DNA from: Halostreptopolyspora alba
GTDB taxonomy: Bacteria; Actinomycetota; Actinomycetes; Streptosporangiales; Streptosporangiaceae
NCBI GenBank assembly: GCA_003725585.1
Contig: RJMB01000016.1
Coordinates: 82,803-131,290 of the forward strand
Reading direction: 5' to 3'
DNA: 48,488 nucleotides
The notes under the pieces are model-generated. The model worked only from the letters and a program-made list of their open reading frames with translations. It did no database searches and was not told the DNA's origin. The position numbers were made by a program, and so were the translations under genes. Shown here piece by piece: positions 34,191 to 45,478 of the stretch; position 1 is the stretch's first letter; each line of letters begins with the position of its first letter.

Positions 34191-37100
34191 TCAGCGTTCG
34201 ACCGCGGCGATCGCCCGAAGCACACGCTTCTCCGAAACCGGGTACGCGGTCCCGATCTCCTGTGCGAAGTAGCTGACCCGCAGCTCCTCCAGCATCCATC
34301 CGATCTCGGCGACATCGGCCTCGGCGGCACGGGCGGGCCCCACCTCGTCGACCAGGTCCCGCCACGCCTGCCGCATCCGTTCGACACTGGCCATACTGGC
34401 CTGGTCGCGACGCGGGTTCTCGGACAACTTGGCGAGACGGCGCTCAGCCGCGCGCAGGTACCGGTGCACGTGCGCGAGCCTGCTTCGGCCCGCCTCGGTG
34501 ACGAACCCCGTGTGGACCAGCCCGGCTAGCTGGCCGCGGATGTCGTTCAACGAGGGCAGCAACGCCAGGCTGGTAGTCCCCTTGAGCTTGCGCTCGACCT
34601 CGTGTGCTTTGGCCAGGACCCCGGCGGCCTCGGTCACAACGTCGGCGAGGGTGTCGGCGAGCTCGGCGCGCACGTACTCGCACAACTTGTCGAACGCCTC
34701 CGCGTCCCACACAGGGGCGCCGGCCTCGGCCATGAGCGCGTCTGTGCTGCACAGTAGGCAGTCCTCCAGGAACGCGGCCATACTGCCGTGCGGGGCGTGC
34801 CCCAGCGCGAGTTTGGTCGGGTTGTCGAGGCCGCGCTGGACCGTCGCCTCGGGTGAGGGGACACGCAGCAGGAGCAGTCGGCGTACACCGGCCCACATCG
34901 ACCTTCGCTGTTCGGCCTCGGTGTCCAGGATCCGGATCGCTACGCTGTCGCCCTCGTCGACCAGGGCGGGGTACCCCTTGACGGCGGGGCCGGCCGCCGC
35001 CCGCTCGAAGGTCTGATCCAGCGGCCCGAAATCCCATTCGGTCAGCCCACTTCGTTCGATGCCCGAGGCCCGCTGGGACAGTTCGGCCCGCAGCTGCGGC
35101 CTGAGCCGCTCACGCAGCTCGTCCAGGCTCTTCCCCTCGGCGAGCCTTCGGCCCTCGGAGTCGACAGCCCGAAACGTCATGCGCAGGTGGTCGGGCACCT
35201 GCTCGGGGTTCCAGGCGTCGGGCGGGATGCGCTCCCCGGTCATCCGGGCCAGCTCCCGGGTCAGCGCGTCCAGGAGTGGTTCGGTGTATGGCGTGAGGCG
35301 CTGGAGGACGGCCTTCGCGTGGTCGGGCACGGGCACCAGGGTGCGCCGGACCGGCTTGGGTAGGGTGCGGATCAGCGCCGTGACGAGATCCTCGCGCAGC
35401 CCGGGGATCTGCCAGTCGAAGCCGTCTCCGTCGATCTGGTTCAGGGCGGTGACCGGGATATGCGCGGTCACCCCGTCGGCCTCGGTCCCGGGCTCGAACT
35501 GATAGGTCAGGCCGAACGTGAACCCGCCCGTGTGCCACTCGTCGGGGTAGTCCCGCTCGCTGATCTCGGCCGCACTCTCGTTGACCAGCATCGACTTCTC
35601 GAACGAGAGCAGCTCGGGATCGTGGCGGCGCGCCTTCTTCCACCACGAGTCGAAGTGGGCGGCCGAAACCACCTCGCCGCCCACACGCGCGTCGTAGAAC
35701 TGGAAGAGTGTCTCGTCGTCGACCACGATGTCGCGGCGGCGCGCCCGGTGTTCGAGGTCGGCGACCTCCTCCAGCAGCCGCCGGTTCTCGTGGAAGAACG
35801 CGTGGTCGGTGTCCCAGTCACCCTCCACCAACGCGTGCCGGATGAACAACTCACGCGAGGTCTCCGGGTCGATCCGGCCGTAGTTCGCCTTGCGCCCGAT
35901 GACGATCGGCACCCCGTACAGCGTCACGCGCTCGTAGGCCACGACCTCGCCGCGCCGCTTCTCCCAGTGCGGTTCGCTGTAGCTGCGTTTTACGAGGTGC
36001 TGCGCCAGCGACTCGGCCCACTCGGGCTCGATGCGGGCGACGACGCGCCCCCACAGCCGCGAGGTCTCTACCAGCTCGGCGGCCATCACGTACCGGGGTT
36101 GCTTCTTGAACAGCGAGGATCCGGGAAAGATCGCGAACCGGGCGCCCCGGCCACCGAGGTACTCGTTCTTCTCGGGGTCCTTGAGCCCGATGTGCGAGAG
36201 CAGGCCGGCCAGCAGCGCGATGTGGACGTTGCGCGGGTCGGGGCGCTGGCTGTTGAGCGTGACTCCCATGCTCTTGACGACCTGCCGCAGCTGGGCATGG
36301 ATGTCCTGCCACTCACGCACGCGCAGGTAGCTGAGGTACTCGGAGCGGCAGAGCTTGCGGAACTGGTTTCCGGAGAGGGCGCGTTGCTGTTCGCGCAGGT
36401 ACTCCCAGAGGTTGAGGTAGGCGAGGAAGTCGGAGGTGGGGTCGGCGAACCGGGCGTGCTTCTCGTCGGCCGCCTGCTGCGCCTCCGCCGGGCGCTCCCG
36501 CGGGTCCTGGATGGACAGCGCGGACGCGATGATCATAACCTCGCGGACGCAGCCGTTGCGCTCGGCCTCCAGTACCATGCGTGCCAGGCGCGGGTCGATC
36601 GGTAGCTGGGCCAGTTTGCGGCCGATCGCGGTGAGGCGACCGGCGGATTTCCCGCCGCTGCCCTCGAGCGCGCCCAGCTCCTGTAGCAGGTGGATACCGT
36701 CCTTGATCTGGCGGTGGTCCGGGCCGTCGACGAACGGGAACTTGGCGATCTCGCCGAGCCCCAGCGACGCCATGCGCAGGATGACGGAGGCGAGGTTGGT
36801 GCGCAGGATCTCGGGGTCGGTGAACTCGGGGCGGGAGAGGAAGTCGTCCTCGGAGTACAGCCGGATGCAGATCCCCTCGGCCACACGCCCGCAGCGGCCC
36901 TTACGCTGGTTGGCCGACGCCTGGGAGATACGCTCGATCGGCAGCCGTTGCACTTTGGTGCGGTGGCTGTAGCGCGAGATGCGCGCCGTTCCGGGGTCGA
37001 TCACGTACCGGATGCCCGGCACGGTCAGCGATGTCTCGGCGACGTTGGTGGCCAGCACGATTCGTCGCTTGGTGTGCGGGGCGAACACCCGCTGCTGCTC

Positions 37101-38102
37101 GGCCGCGGACAGGCGGGCGTAGAGCGGGAGGATCTCGGTGTCGCGGAGCCTCTGGCGTTCCAGGGCGTCGGCCGTGTCGCGGATCTCCCGCTCCCCGCTG
37201 AGGAACACCAGGATGTCGCCGCGCCCGTCGCGGCCCAGTTCGTCGACCGCGTCACAGATCGCCTGTGTCTGGTCGCGGTCGGCGCTCTCCTCGTCGTCGG
37301 GGTCGGCGATCGGTCGGTAGCGTACCTCGACGGGGTAGGTCCGCCCGGACACCTCCACGATCGGCGCGTCGGAGAAGTGCCGGGAGAAACGCTCCGGGTC
37401 GATGGTGGCCGAGGTGATGATGACCTTGAGGTCGGGTCGCCGTGGCAGCAGCCGCTTGATGTAGCCGAGCAGGAAGTCGATGTTGAGGCTGCGCTCGTGC
37501 GCCTCGTCGATGATCAGGGTGTCGTAACCGCGCAGCCAGGGGTCCGTCTCGATCTCCGCCAGCAGGGTCCCGTCGGTCATCAGCTTGACGAGGGTGTCGT
37601 CGCTCGACTGGTCGGTGAACCGCACCTTGTAACCCACCGTCTCGCCCAGCGGCGCTGAGAGCTCCTCGGCGATGCGCTCGGCGACGGTGCGCGCCGCCAA
37701 CCGGCGCGGCTGGGTGTGGCCGATCCGTCCGAGAACCCCCCGCCCCAGCTCCATGCAGATCTTGGGTAGCTGGGTGGTCTTACCGGAGCCGGTCTCACCG
37801 GCCACGATCACGACCTGGTTGTCGCGGACGGCCTCGGCGATGTCGTCCTTGCGCTGGATGACGGGAAGCTCGTCGGGATAGCGCAGATTCGCCGGTACCG
37901 CCGAGCGCCGCCGCTGGACACGCTGCTCGGCCTTGGCGATGTCGTTGGCGATCTCAGCGGTGACCGCCGCCTGCTTGCGCTCCCCACGTACTTTGCGTAG
38001 CCCGTCGATCCGGCGGCGTAGTCGATGCTGGTCCGCGTGCATCAGCTCGGACAGCCGTTCGCGCAGTTCGGAGATCGGGGGGCTCACGGGTGAGGTTTCC
38101 AT
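34191..38102 (-). CDS. hrpA: ATP-dependent RNA helicase HrpA (DEAH box)
   Basis: 1303 residues from ATG 38102, typical of bacterial HrpA (~1300). Walker A GETGSGKT (about 102-109), DEAH in 'TLIIDEAHERSLN' (about 199-202), 'IITSATID', 'NVAETSLTVPGIRYVID', 'QRKGRCGR' (motif VI). The rest comprises the winged-helix/ratchet domain and the long HrpA-specific C-terminal DUF3418 domain ('YPDEWHTGGFTFGLTYQFEPGT'). It unwinds RNA, in E. coli with roles in mRNA processing and ribosome rescue. No good ribosome site precedes ATG 38102; the upstream 30 codons look non-coding. It is a single gene. Confidence 0.97.
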   Translation of the reverse strand: METSPVSPPISELRERLSELMHADQHRLRRRIDGLRKVRGERKQAAVTAEIANDIAKAEQRVQRRRSAVPANLRYPDELPVIQRKDDIAEAVRDNQVVIVAGETGSGKTTQLPKICMELGRGVLGRIGHTQPRRLAARTVAERIAEELSAPLGETVGYKVRFTDQSSDDTLVKLMTDGTLLAEIETDPWLRGYDTLIIDEAHERSLNIDFLLGYIKRLLPRRPDLKVIITSATIDPERFSRHFSDAPIVEVSGRTYPVEVRYRPIADPDDEESADRDQTQAICDAVDELGRDGRGDILVFLSGEREIRDTADALERQRLRDTEILPLYARLSAAEQQRVFAPHTKRRIVLATNVAETSLTVPGIRYVIDPGTARISRYSHRTKVQRLPIERISQASANQRKGRCGRVAEGICIRLYSEDDFLSRPEFTDPEILRTNLASVILRMASLGLGEIAKFPFVDGPDHRQIKDGIHLLQELGALEGSGGKSAGRLTAIGRKLAQLPIDPRLARMVLEAERNGCVREVMIIASALSIQDPRERPAEAQQAADEKHARFADPTSDFLAYLNLWEYLREQQRALSGNQFRKLCRSEYLSYLRVREWQDIHAQLRQVVKSMGVTLNSQRPDPRNVHIALLAGLLSHIGLKDPEKNEYLGGRGARFAIFPGSSLFKKQPRYVMAAELVETSRLWGRVVARIEPEWAESLAQHLVKRSYSEPHWEKRRGEVVAYERVTLYGVPIVIGRKANYGRIDPETSRELFIRHALVEGDWDTDHAFFHENRRLLEEVADLEHRARRRDIVVDDETLFQFYDARVGGEVVSAAHFDSWWKKARRHDPELLSFEKSMLVNESAAEISERDYPDEWHTGGFTFGLTYQFEPGTEADGVTAHIPVTALNQIDGDGFDWQIPGLREDLVTALIRTLPKPVRRTLVPVPDHAKAVLQRLTPYTEPLLDALTRELARMTGERIPPDAWNPEQVPDHLRMTFRAVDSEGRRLAEGKSLDELRERLRPQLRAELSQRASGIERSGLTEWDFGPLDQTFERAAAGPAVKGYPALVDEGDSVAIRILDTEAEQRRSMWAGVRRLLLLRVPSPEATVQRGLDNPTKLALGHAPHGSMAAFLEDCLLCSTDALMAEAGAPVWDAEAFDKLCEYVRAELADTLADVVTEAAGVLAKAHEVERKLKGTTSLALLPSLNDIRGQLAGLVHTGFVTEAGRSRLAHVHRYLRAAERRLAKLSENPRRDQASMASVERMRQAWRDLVDEVGPARAAEADVAEIGWMLEELRVSYFAQEIGTAYPVSEKRVLRAIAAVER

Positions 38103-38225
38103 ACAGTGCAAAGGATAGAAGCGCGGGCAACGGGTTTTCGGGGCCGGGCACCCGCTGGCGCGGCCCACGGGGGAGAGCGATCGGGGCGCCACGGAAATTC
38201 CGTGGTCTCACAGCGGGCGGGAACC

Positions 38226-38262
38226 GTGGTGTGTCCCCGGGCGTGGCCCGGGGACACACCAC
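38226..38262. terminator. Strong hairpin, 17-bp perfect stem with three-base loop
   Basis: GTGGTGTGTCCCCGGGC (38226-38242) and GCCCGGGGACACACCAC (38246-38262) around GTG. It lies between the CBS gene stop and the hrpA start. On the minus strand a short T-run (TTTT, 38266-38263) precedes it. Confidence 0.75.
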
Positions 38263-38268
38263 AAAACC

Positions 38269-38303
38269 ACACCGGGCCGGGCCCCTGGGGCCCGGCCCGG
38301 TGT
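38269..38303. terminator. Second strong hairpin, 35-base near-perfect palindrome
   Basis: ACACCGGGCCGGGCCCC (38269-38285) and GGGGCCCGGCCCGGTGT (38287-38303) around a single T. For the minus-strand CBS gene it is the first structure met after the stop, and TTTT follows it at 38266-38263, so this is the more likely intrinsic terminator. Confidence 0.75.
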
Positions 38304-38370
38304 CACGGGCGCGCCGGGCGGGGGACGGTGGAGCCATGCGGCGCCCCCGCGGACCGCGCGCCGTCGTTCG

Positions 38371-38805
38371 TCACGAGAGCTGGTCGGCGGGACCGGACTT
38401 GATGGACTCGACCAGCTGGGTCAGCTTCTCCTCGGGCAGGTGCCGGGCGAGGTCCGACTCGCTGATGATTCCGACCAGCTGGTGGTCCCGGATCACCGGC
38501 ATCCGTTTGACCCGGTGCTCCATCATCTGCTGCAGGACCGCGTCGACCTCGGTGTCGGCGTCGACGTAGAACGGTTTTCCGCTCGCCATCTCGGAGGCGT
38601 TGCACTCCGCCGGGTTCTTGTCCTCTGCGAGGCACTTGATCACGATGTCGCGGTCGGTGAGGATCCCGTGCAGCCTGCGGTCGGTGCCACAGATCGGCAG
38701 GGCCCCCACTCCGAGATCGCGCATCTTGCGCGCCGCCACGTTCAGCGACTCGTTCTCGTCGACGCACTCGGCGCCCTGGTGCATGATCTCCGCCGCACTC
38801 GTCAT
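38371..38805 (-). CDS. Two-CBS-domain protein
   Basis: 144 residues from ATG 38805, with an AGGGGGGAA ribosome site; a start ten codons earlier is less likely. Two CBS motifs: first around 'CVDENESLNVAARKMRDLGVGALPICGTDRRLHGILTDRDIVIKCLA', second around 'YVDADTEVDAVLQQMMEHRVKRMPVIRDHQLVGIISESDLAR'. The pair forms a Bateman module that usually binds adenosine nucleotides and can regulate partners. Stand-alone proteins of this kind are common in actinomycetes, sometimes linked to hypoxia or stress. It is a single gene with a strong double terminator after it. Confidence 0.92.
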   Translation of the reverse strand: MTSAAEIMHQGAECVDENESLNVAARKMRDLGVGALPICGTDRRLHGILTDRDIVIKCLAEDKNPAECNASEMASGKPFYVDADTEVDAVLQQMMEHRVKRMPVIRDHQLVGIISESDLARHLPEEKLTQLVESIKSGPADQLS

Positions 38806-39066
38806 GGTTCTTCCCCCCTTGTGTGTCGTCTCCATCCCGCCGCGGCCTGACAGTCCCCTCCTGCTGCGACGGGACGCGATGCTGGCCCCCTACCCACGTT
38901 CGCCCCGACACACATCCGGGCGGTGTTTCCCTCCGCGATTCGTGAGGCCACCCCCCGCACCGTGGTGTGGAGTTCCGATACCTCGGGCCTCGCCCGCTTC
39001 CCACCCGTCCCGGAGCGCGCGCCGCGGAACCGGCACGCGCTCCCCCGGCCCCTCCGCTCGGAGCTA

Positions 39067-42000
39067 CTACTCGTCGGTGCCGGAGAGCCAGCCCTCGATC
39101 GCGCGGGCGGCCGATTCGGCGTGATCCTCCAGCATGGTGAGGTGGTCCCCCGGCACGACGAGCTCGGTGTGGGGCAGGTCCCAGTTGAACTTCCACTCGG
39201 CTCCGCCCAGGGGTGCCCCCGAGGCGTCGCGCATGGGCTCCTCGGGACGCACCAGCACCGTGGGGGTATCGACGGGTTCGAGCCGCCGTTCCGAGAACAG
39301 TCGGAGGTAGCCGCCCATGGCCGTCAACCGGACCGGGTCCATCAGGCCGAACTCGTGTTCGCGGTCGATCACCCCGGTCTCGATGATCGGGAAGGCGGAC
39401 CGGTCACCCGGCATGGGGGTGTCCAGCAGCACCAGCGCGCGAGGGTGCAGGCCCTGCCTCTCCAACCGCGCGGTCACGGTGTGGGCGATCCACCCTCCGG
39501 AGGACCGGCCGACGACGACGAACGGGGCCTCCCCCACACATCCGCGCACGACCGAGGTTTGCAGGTCGACCGCGGCGTCGACGCTGGCGGGTAGCGACTC
39601 GCTCTCGGCGAACCCCGGCTGCGGGACCACCAGGAGGTCCCGCTGGTCCCGCATCGCGGCGCCGAACCGCGCGTACTCCTGGGTTCCGGAGACCATCACC
39701 AGCGACGGGAAGCAAACCAGTCGCGGTGGCCCGCCACCGTGGGCGAGCTGAACCGGGGCGGGGGGTTCGCCGTAGTCGGTCGCGGAGCTGAAGGTGGGTC
39801 TGACCTGGGCCGCCGCTTCGATCATCCCGATGCCCTCACCGATCTTGCCCTGCTGGCAGGCCGTGCGGAACAGCTCCACGATCCCGTTCGCCACGTTGGC
39901 ATCGGCGCCACCCGGCGCCGCGGCCGCGGTCTCCGTTGTGTCGGCACGGGGCTCCTGGCCCGGTGCCGCGCCACTTCCCTGAGCGGTGGACAGCTCCGTG
40001 CGCAGCCGCCCCGCCAGGGCGATCGGTGTGGGGTTGTTGAACGCCACCGCCGAGGGCAACCGAAGCCCGGTCACGGCGTTGAGGGTGTTGCGGAGCTCGA
40101 TCGCGGTGAGCGAGTCGAAGCCGAGTTCCAGGAAGTTGTCCTCCGCGCCGATCTCGTCGGCCGAGTTCAGCCCCAGAACGTCCGCGGCCCGCTCACGCAC
40201 CAGGTCGACCAGTACCCGCTCGGCGTCGTCGTCCGGCAGGCCCCTCAGGCGTCGCAACAGCTGAGCCCCGTCACCGTCAGGACCGCCGGTGGAGGCGCTC
40301 CGGCGGGGCACCCGCACGAGCTTCGTGAACATGGGTGAAATGTCCCCTCTGGTGGCGGCGCGCCCGCGCAGCGCCGCCAGGTCCAGGGACAGCGGCAGGA
40401 GGTGTGGCCAGCCGAGCCCCAGTGCCGCGTCGAACAGGGTGACACCGTGCTCGTGGCTCAACGTGCCGCCCACCCCCGCCCGGCTCATCCGCTGCATGTC
40501 CGCGCCGTCGAGGTCCGCCCCCATGCCGTCGCGTTGGGTCCACAACCCCCAGGACAGTGAGGTCGCGGGAAGCCCGCGGGCACGCCGGTGGTGGGCAAGC
40601 GCGTCCAGGAACGCGTTCGCGGCCGCGTAGTTGCTCTGCCCCGGCGCGCCGAGGACGCCCGCTCCCGACGAGAACAGCGCGAAGAGTGACAGGTTCTTGT
40701 CGCGGGTCAGCTCGTGGAGGTTGTGGGCGGCGTCCACCTTGGGCCGCATCACGCGGTCGAACCGTTCCGGTGTGAGCGAGGTGAGGACGCCGTCGTCCAG
40801 GATCCCGGCGGTGTGCACCACCGCCGACAGTGGCCGGTCGTCCCGAATGGTGGCGAGCGCGCCGGACAGCGAGTCGCGGTCGGCGACGTCGCACGCCGCG
40901 AAGGTGACCGTGGCCCCCAGTTCGGTGAGCTCGGACTCGAGAGCGGCGGCGCTCTCCGCGTCCCGACCGCTGCGGCTGACCAGCAGCAGATGCCGGGCCC
41001 CGTAGTCGGTCACCAGGTGGCGGGCCATGAGCCGGCCCAGAGTTCCGGTGGCGCCGGTGACCAGGGCGGTGCCGGTCTCGGGCAGGAGGCCGGGATGGTG
41101 TCCGTCCGGTGCTGTGCCCCGCTCGGGGGCGGCGCGACCGAGGCGCGGCACGTACAGCTGCCCGGCCCGGATGGCGATCTGCGGCTCCTCCGTGGTGACG
41201 GCCGCCGGGACGCTGCCGGCCGCGGTGGCGGTGTCGTCGAGATCGACGAGGGTGAACCGGTCGGGGTTCTCCGACTGGACGGCCCGAATCATCCCCCACA
41301 ACGGGGCGTGGGCGAGATCGGGCACGTCGTCGCCGGGCACCGCCGCGACGGCCCCTCGGGTGAGGACCACCATCCGCGTCTCGGCCAGCGCGTCGTCGGC
41401 CAGGTACTCCTGGAGAAGCGTGAGCGTGGCGCGGGTGGTGGAGCGCGCGCCGTCGACGACGGTTTCGGTGCCGGGCACGCACGGCAGGACCACCGTGTCG
41501 GGGGCGGGTGCCCCGGCCGTGACCGCCGCGCTGAGCGAGGCGAGGTCCGGGTGGGTGTGGACGATGGACGGCGCGAACGCCGACCGCAGCCCCTCGTCGT
41601 CCGTGCCGAGGATCGCCAGCGTTGTGGTGGGGGTGGTGCCGGTGGGCGTGCCCACCGGGTCCCATTCCAGGATGAACAGATCGTCCGCGCCCGTTCCGGT
41701 CCCGGCGGTGAGCTGCTCTTGGGTCACCGGACGCGTGGTCAACTCGGCCACGGACGCGACGGGGGTACCCGCGGGGTCGTGGACGCTCACCGCGAGGGCG
41801 TTCTCGCCGGCGGGTGAGAGGCGGACCCGCAGCGTGGTGGCGTTCGTCGCGTGCAGGGTGACTCCGTTCCACGTGAACGGGAGCCGCACCTGGACATCGT
41901 CGGGGGTCTCGGCGTCGTTGAGCGCGGCGACGCCGAGGGCGTGCAGCGCGGAGTCGAGTAGGGCGGGGTGGACGCAGAACCGTGCGGCCTCGGCGTGCTG

Positions 42001-45000
42001 CGCCTCGGGCAGGCGCACCTCGGCGTAGATGTCCTCGCCCGCCCGCCAGGCGGCCTGAAGCCCCTGGAACGCGGGGCCGTAGCCGTAGCCCCGCTCGGCC
42101 AGGCGGGTGTAGACACCGTCCACGGGCAGGGGCGTGGCGCTCTCCGGGGGCCAGTCCCCGGCCAGTGTGGCGGGTGCCGTGTCCCCGGTCTCCGGCCCCA
42201 GGACGCCCTCGGCGTGCTCACTCCAGGACGCGTGCTCGAGGTCGTCGGGGTCCGGCTGGGGACGGGAGCGGATCCGTACCGTCCGCCTGCCGGTTTCGTC
42301 GGTGCCGCCGATGATGACCTGGACCTGCACCGCATCCTCGTCCGGGATTTCCAATGGCGCGGCCAGGGTGAGCTCCTCCACCCTGGGGCACCCGGTGTGC
42401 TCGCCGGCGTACAGGGCCAGGTCGACGAACGCGGTTCCGGGCAGCAGCACCCGGTCGAGCGCGGCGTGGTCGGCCAGCCACGGGTCTCGGCTCATGGCGA
42501 GCCGTCCGGTGAGGAGCGCGCCTCCCGTGTCGGCCACCGGAACGGCGGCGCCGAGCAGCCGGTGGTTGGTGGGGGTCAGGCCGGCGGCGCTGACGTCGGC
42601 GCCGCCGGCCGAGGGTTCCAGCCAGTAGCGGCGGCGCTGGAACGGGTAGGTGGGCAGGTCGACCACGGTCGCGCCGGATCCGTCGAAGACCCTTTCCCAG
42701 CGCACGTCCACACCGCGCACGTGCGCCTCCGCCATGGAGGTCAGGAACCGCTGCCAGCCGTCCTCGTCGCGCCGCAGCGACCCCACCACCACGGGGTCGG
42801 CGACACCGGCGTCCTCCAGGGTCTCCTGCACCACCATCGTCAACACCGGGTGCGGGCTCATCTCCAGGAAGGTGTGGTGTCCCCGGGTCGCCAGCTCGCG
42901 CACGGTGGGATCGAGCTGGACCGGGTGCCGCATGTTGTCGTACCAGTACTGCGGCCCCAGTTCGCGCCCGTCGAGCCGCTTCGCCCACACGGTCGAGTAG
43001 AACGGGGTCTCTCCTCGCATCGGCGTGATGTCGGCCACCAGCCGCAGTAGCTCGTCGTGGAGCGGCTCGGCGTGCGCCGAGTGGGTGGGCACGCTCGCCG
43101 AGACCTCCCGGGCGCGCACCTCACGTCGCGCGCACTCCGCGACCAGTTCGGACACGGCCGCCGCGTCACCGGCGACCACCGTGGACGACGGCCCGTTACG
43201 TCCCCCGACGACCAGCCGGCCCCGCCAGGGCTCGATCAGCGCCGCCGCCTCGGTCTCGCCCACACCCAGGGACACCAACGAGCCCGCGTCGCGCAACCGC
43301 AGCAACAGCTGGCTGCGCAGCGCCACGATCCGGGCGGCGTCCTCGAGTGACAGCGCGCCCGCGACGTGGGCGGCGGCGACCTCCCCCTGCGAATGCCCCA
43401 CGACCGCGGCGGGTTCCACCCCGTAGGAGCGCCACATGCGCGCCAGCGACACCATGACCGCGAACAGCGCCGGCTGCACCACGTCGACCCGGTCGAGCCC
43501 CGGTGCCGCGTCCTCTCCGCGCAGCACCTCCAGCACCGACCACTCCAGGAACGGGTCGAGCGCCCGCGCGCACTCGGTGACGCTGTCGCGGAAGACGTCC
43601 GAGCTCCGCAGCAGGTCGGCCCCCATCCGCACCCACTGGGCGCCCTGACCGGGAAACACGAACACGGTCCCGCCCGTCTTGGCGACCGAGCCGCGCACCA
43701 CGTCCCCCGAGGCCGCTCCTCCGGCCAGTGCCTCCAACCCTTGGCGCAGGTCCGCGGTCCGGTGCCCGAGCAGCACGGCGCGGTGTTCGAAGTGCGTGCG
43801 TCCCGTGGCCAGCGAGTACCCCACGTCCGTCGCGCTCGCGTCGGCCTCGGCGACGTGGCCACGCAGCCGAACCGCCTGCGCCCGCAGTGCCTCCTCGCCG
43901 CGCGCGGACAGCAGCCACGGCACCGGCGCGCCGTCGGACAGGGGCGCGCCGGTGCCCGCCGGAGCGCCCCTGGGGCTGGAGGCCCCTTCCTCGTCCGCCC
44001 GGTCCGCTGCCCCGGTGTCGGTGGTGTCGTCCTCCAGCGGTGCCTGCTCCACGATGAGGTGCGCGTTCGTGCCGCTCATACCGAACGAGGACACCCCCGC
44101 CCGACGTGGCCGGGACGTCTCCGGCCATGGTCTGGTCTCGGTGAGCAGCTCCACGGAGCCGGTGGACCAGTCGACCTTCGGTGTGGGCTCGTCGATGTGC
44201 AGGCTCCGCGGCAACGTCCCGTTACGCATCGCCATGACCATCTTGACCACCCCGCCGACCCCGGCGGCGGCGGCGCTGTGGCCGATGTTGGACTTGAGGG
44301 AGCCCAGCCACAGCGGTTGGCCGTCGGGGCGCTCACGTCCGTAGGTCTCCTGGAGGGCGTTGGCCTCGATCGGGTCGCCCAACGGTGTGCCGGTGCCGTG
44401 CGCCTCCACGGCGTCGACCTGGTCGGGGGTCAGCCGGGCGTCGGCCAGCGCCCGGCGGATCACCTTCTGCTGCGCCGGGCCGTTGGGGGCGGTCAGCCCA
44501 CTGCTCGCGCCATCCTGGTTGATCGCGCTACCGTCGATCAGCGCGAGCACCCGGTGCCCGTTCCTGCGGGCCTCGGAGAGCCGTTCCAGCAGGAGCATTC
44601 CGGCGCCCTCGGCCCAGCTGGTGCCATCCGCGGTGGCGGCGAACGACTTGCAGCGGCTGTCGGGCGACAGCGCGCGCTGCCGACTGAACGCGGTGAAACC
44701 GCTCGGCTCGGGCACGACGGTCGTCCCGCCGGCGAGCGCGTAGGAGCACTCGTCACGACGCAGCGCCTGACAGGCCAGGTGCAGCGCGACCAGCGAGGAG
44801 GAGCACGCGGTGTCGACGGACAGGGTGGGGCCTTCGAGGCCCAGGGTGTAGGCCACCCGCCCGGCGGTGACACTCGCCGCGTTACCCGTGGCCAGGTGCC
44901 CTTCGAGCCCGTCGGCCTCCGTGTGCTGGCGTGGCCCGTACTCCTGGGCGATCACCCCGGCGTAGACGCCCGTGGCCGTGCCGCTGAGCGAGGACGGGAC

Positions 45001-45420
45001 GATGCCGGCGCGTTCGATCGCCTCCCACGAGGTCTCCAGCAGCACGCGTTGCTGGGGTTCCATCGCCAGCGCCTCGCGCGGGCTGATCCCGAAGAACCCC
45101 GCGTCGAACCTCGTGGCCTCGTAGAGAAAGCCACCTTCACGCGCGTAGCTCTTGCCCGGAGCGTCGGGGTCGGAGTCGAACAGGTTGGCGAGGTCCCAAC
45201 CACGGTCCGTGGGGAACTCCGAAACCGCGTCGGTCTCGTTGGCCACGAGTTCCCAGAGCCCCTCGGGTGTATCGACTCCCCCCGGGTAGCGGCACCCCAT
45301 CCCCACGATGGCGATGGGTTCGTGCATCCGGTCGGTGAGTTCCTGGACGTGCCGGCGGGCATCGCGGAGGTCGACGGTCATCCGCTTGAGCATGTCGCGG
45401 AACTTGTCCTCGTTCGACAC
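39067..45420 (-). CDS. Type I modular polyketide synthase, terminal module KS-AT-DH-KR-ACP-TE
   Basis: 2117 residues from GTG 45420, with AGAGGAA upstream. Order: N-terminal coiled-coil docking domain (1-32); KS (33-460) with Cys206, His341, His381; AT (about 585-880) with GHSQGE (Ser677) and 'VPTHS' (777-781); DH (about 950-1225); KR (about 1448-1630) with TGATGTLG, Lys1561, Ser1584/1585, Tyr1598; ACP with Ser1770; TE (about 1890-2117) with GRSSG (Ser1973), Asp2000, His2093. AT resembles methylmalonyl-specific enzymes by GHSQGE, but VPTH differs from YASH. KR carries the B-type LDD motif (1541-1543). The DH HxxxGxxxxP motif has Asp989 instead of Gly. It receives its chain from the protein encoded upstream, adds one extender unit and releases the product, probably as a macrolactone or acid. 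The final product is unknown. Confidence 0.97.
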   Translation of the reverse strand: MSNEDKFRDMLKRMTVDLRDARRHVQELTDRMHEPIAIVGMGCRYPGGVDTPEGLWELVANETDAVSEFPTDRGWDLANLFDSDPDAPGKSYAREGGFLYEATRFDAGFFGISPREALAMEPQQRVLLETSWEAIERAGIVPSSLSGTATGVYAGVIAQEYGPRQHTEADGLEGHLATGNAASVTAGRVAYTLGLEGPTLSVDTACSSSLVALHLACQALRRDECSYALAGGTTVVPEPSGFTAFSRQRALSPDSRCKSFAATADGTSWAEGAGMLLLERLSEARRNGHRVLALIDGSAINQDGASSGLTAPNGPAQQKVIRRALADARLTPDQVDAVEAHGTGTPLGDPIEANALQETYGRERPDGQPLWLGSLKSNIGHSAAAAGVGGVVKMVMAMRNGTLPRSLHIDEPTPKVDWSTGSVELLTETRPWPETSRPRRAGVSSFGMSGTNAHLIVEQAPLEDDTTDTGAADRADEEGASSPRGAPAGTGAPLSDGAPVPWLLSARGEEALRAQAVRLRGHVAEADASATDVGYSLATGRTHFEHRAVLLGHRTADLRQGLEALAGGAASGDVVRGSVAKTGGTVFVFPGQGAQWVRMGADLLRSSDVFRDSVTECARALDPFLEWSVLEVLRGEDAAPGLDRVDVVQPALFAVMVSLARMWRSYGVEPAAVVGHSQGEVAAAHVAGALSLEDAARIVALRSQLLLRLRDAGSLVSLGVGETEAAALIEPWRGRLVVGGRNGPSSTVVAGDAAAVSELVAECARREVRAREVSASVPTHSAHAEPLHDELLRLVADITPMRGETPFYSTVWAKRLDGRELGPQYWYDNMRHPVQLDPTVRELATRGHHTFLEMSPHPVLTMVVQETLEDAGVADPVVVGSLRRDEDGWQRFLTSMAEAHVRGVDVRWERVFDGSGATVVDLPTYPFQRRRYWLEPSAGGADVSAAGLTPTNHRLLGAAVPVADTGGALLTGRLAMSRDPWLADHAALDRVLLPGTAFVDLALYAGEHTGCPRVEELTLAAPLEIPDEDAVQVQVIIGGTDETGRRTVRIRSRPQPDPDDLEHASWSEHAEGVLGPETGDTAPATLAGDWPPESATPLPVDGVYTRLAERGYGYGPAFQGLQAAWRAGEDIYAEVRLPEAQHAEAARFCVHPALLDSALHALGVAALNDAETPDDVQVRLPFTWNGVTLHATNATTLRVRLSPAGENALAVSVHDPAGTPVASVAELTTRPVTQEQLTAGTGTGADDLFILEWDPVGTPTGTTPTTTLAILGTDDEGLRSAFAPSIVHTHPDLASLSAAVTAGAPAPDTVVLPCVPGTETVVDGARSTTRATLTLLQEYLADDALAETRMVVLTRGAVAAVPGDDVPDLAHAPLWGMIRAVQSENPDRFTLVDLDDTATAAGSVPAAVTTEEPQIAIRAGQLYVPRLGRAAPERGTAPDGHHPGLLPETGTALVTGATGTLGRLMARHLVTDYGARHLLLVSRSGRDAESAAALESELTELGATVTFAACDVADRDSLSGALATIRDDRPLSAVVHTAGILDDGVLTSLTPERFDRVMRPKVDAAHNLHELTRDKNLSLFALFSSGAGVLGAPGQSNYAAANAFLDALAHHRRARGLPATSLSWGLWTQRDGMGADLDGADMQRMSRAGVGGTLSHEHGVTLFDAALGLGWPHLLPLSLDLAALRGRAATRGDISPMFTKLVRVPRRSASTGGPDGDGAQLLRRLRGLPDDDAERVLVDLVRERAADVLGLNSADEIGAEDNFLELGFDSLTAIELRNTLNAVTGLRLPSAVAFNNPTPIALAGRLRTELSTAQGSGAAPGQEPRADTTETAAAAPGGADANVANGIVELFRTACQQGKIGEGIGMIEAAAQVRPTFSSATDYGEPPAPVQLAHGGGPPRLVCFPSLVMVSGTQEYARFGAAMRDQRDLLVVPQPGFAESESLPASVDAAVDLQTSVVRGCVGEAPFVVVGRSSGGWIAHTVTARLERQGLHPRALVLLDTPMPGDRSAFPIIETGVIDREHEFGLMDPVRLTAMGGYLRLFSERRLEPVDTPTVLVRPEEPMRDASGAPLGGAEWKFNWDLPHTELVVPGDHLTMLEDHAESAARAIEGWLSGTDE

Positions 45421-45478
45421 TTCTGTTCCTCTCTGGCAGGGACGCGCGATCAGGGGGGAGAGGGCCGGTTCTCCCGGG

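Noticed and set aside
38103-38192. N-terminal extension of HrpA by 30 codons
   Set aside because: The extra part is Pro/Arg/Cys-rich, lacks a ribosome site and does not resemble HrpA starts.
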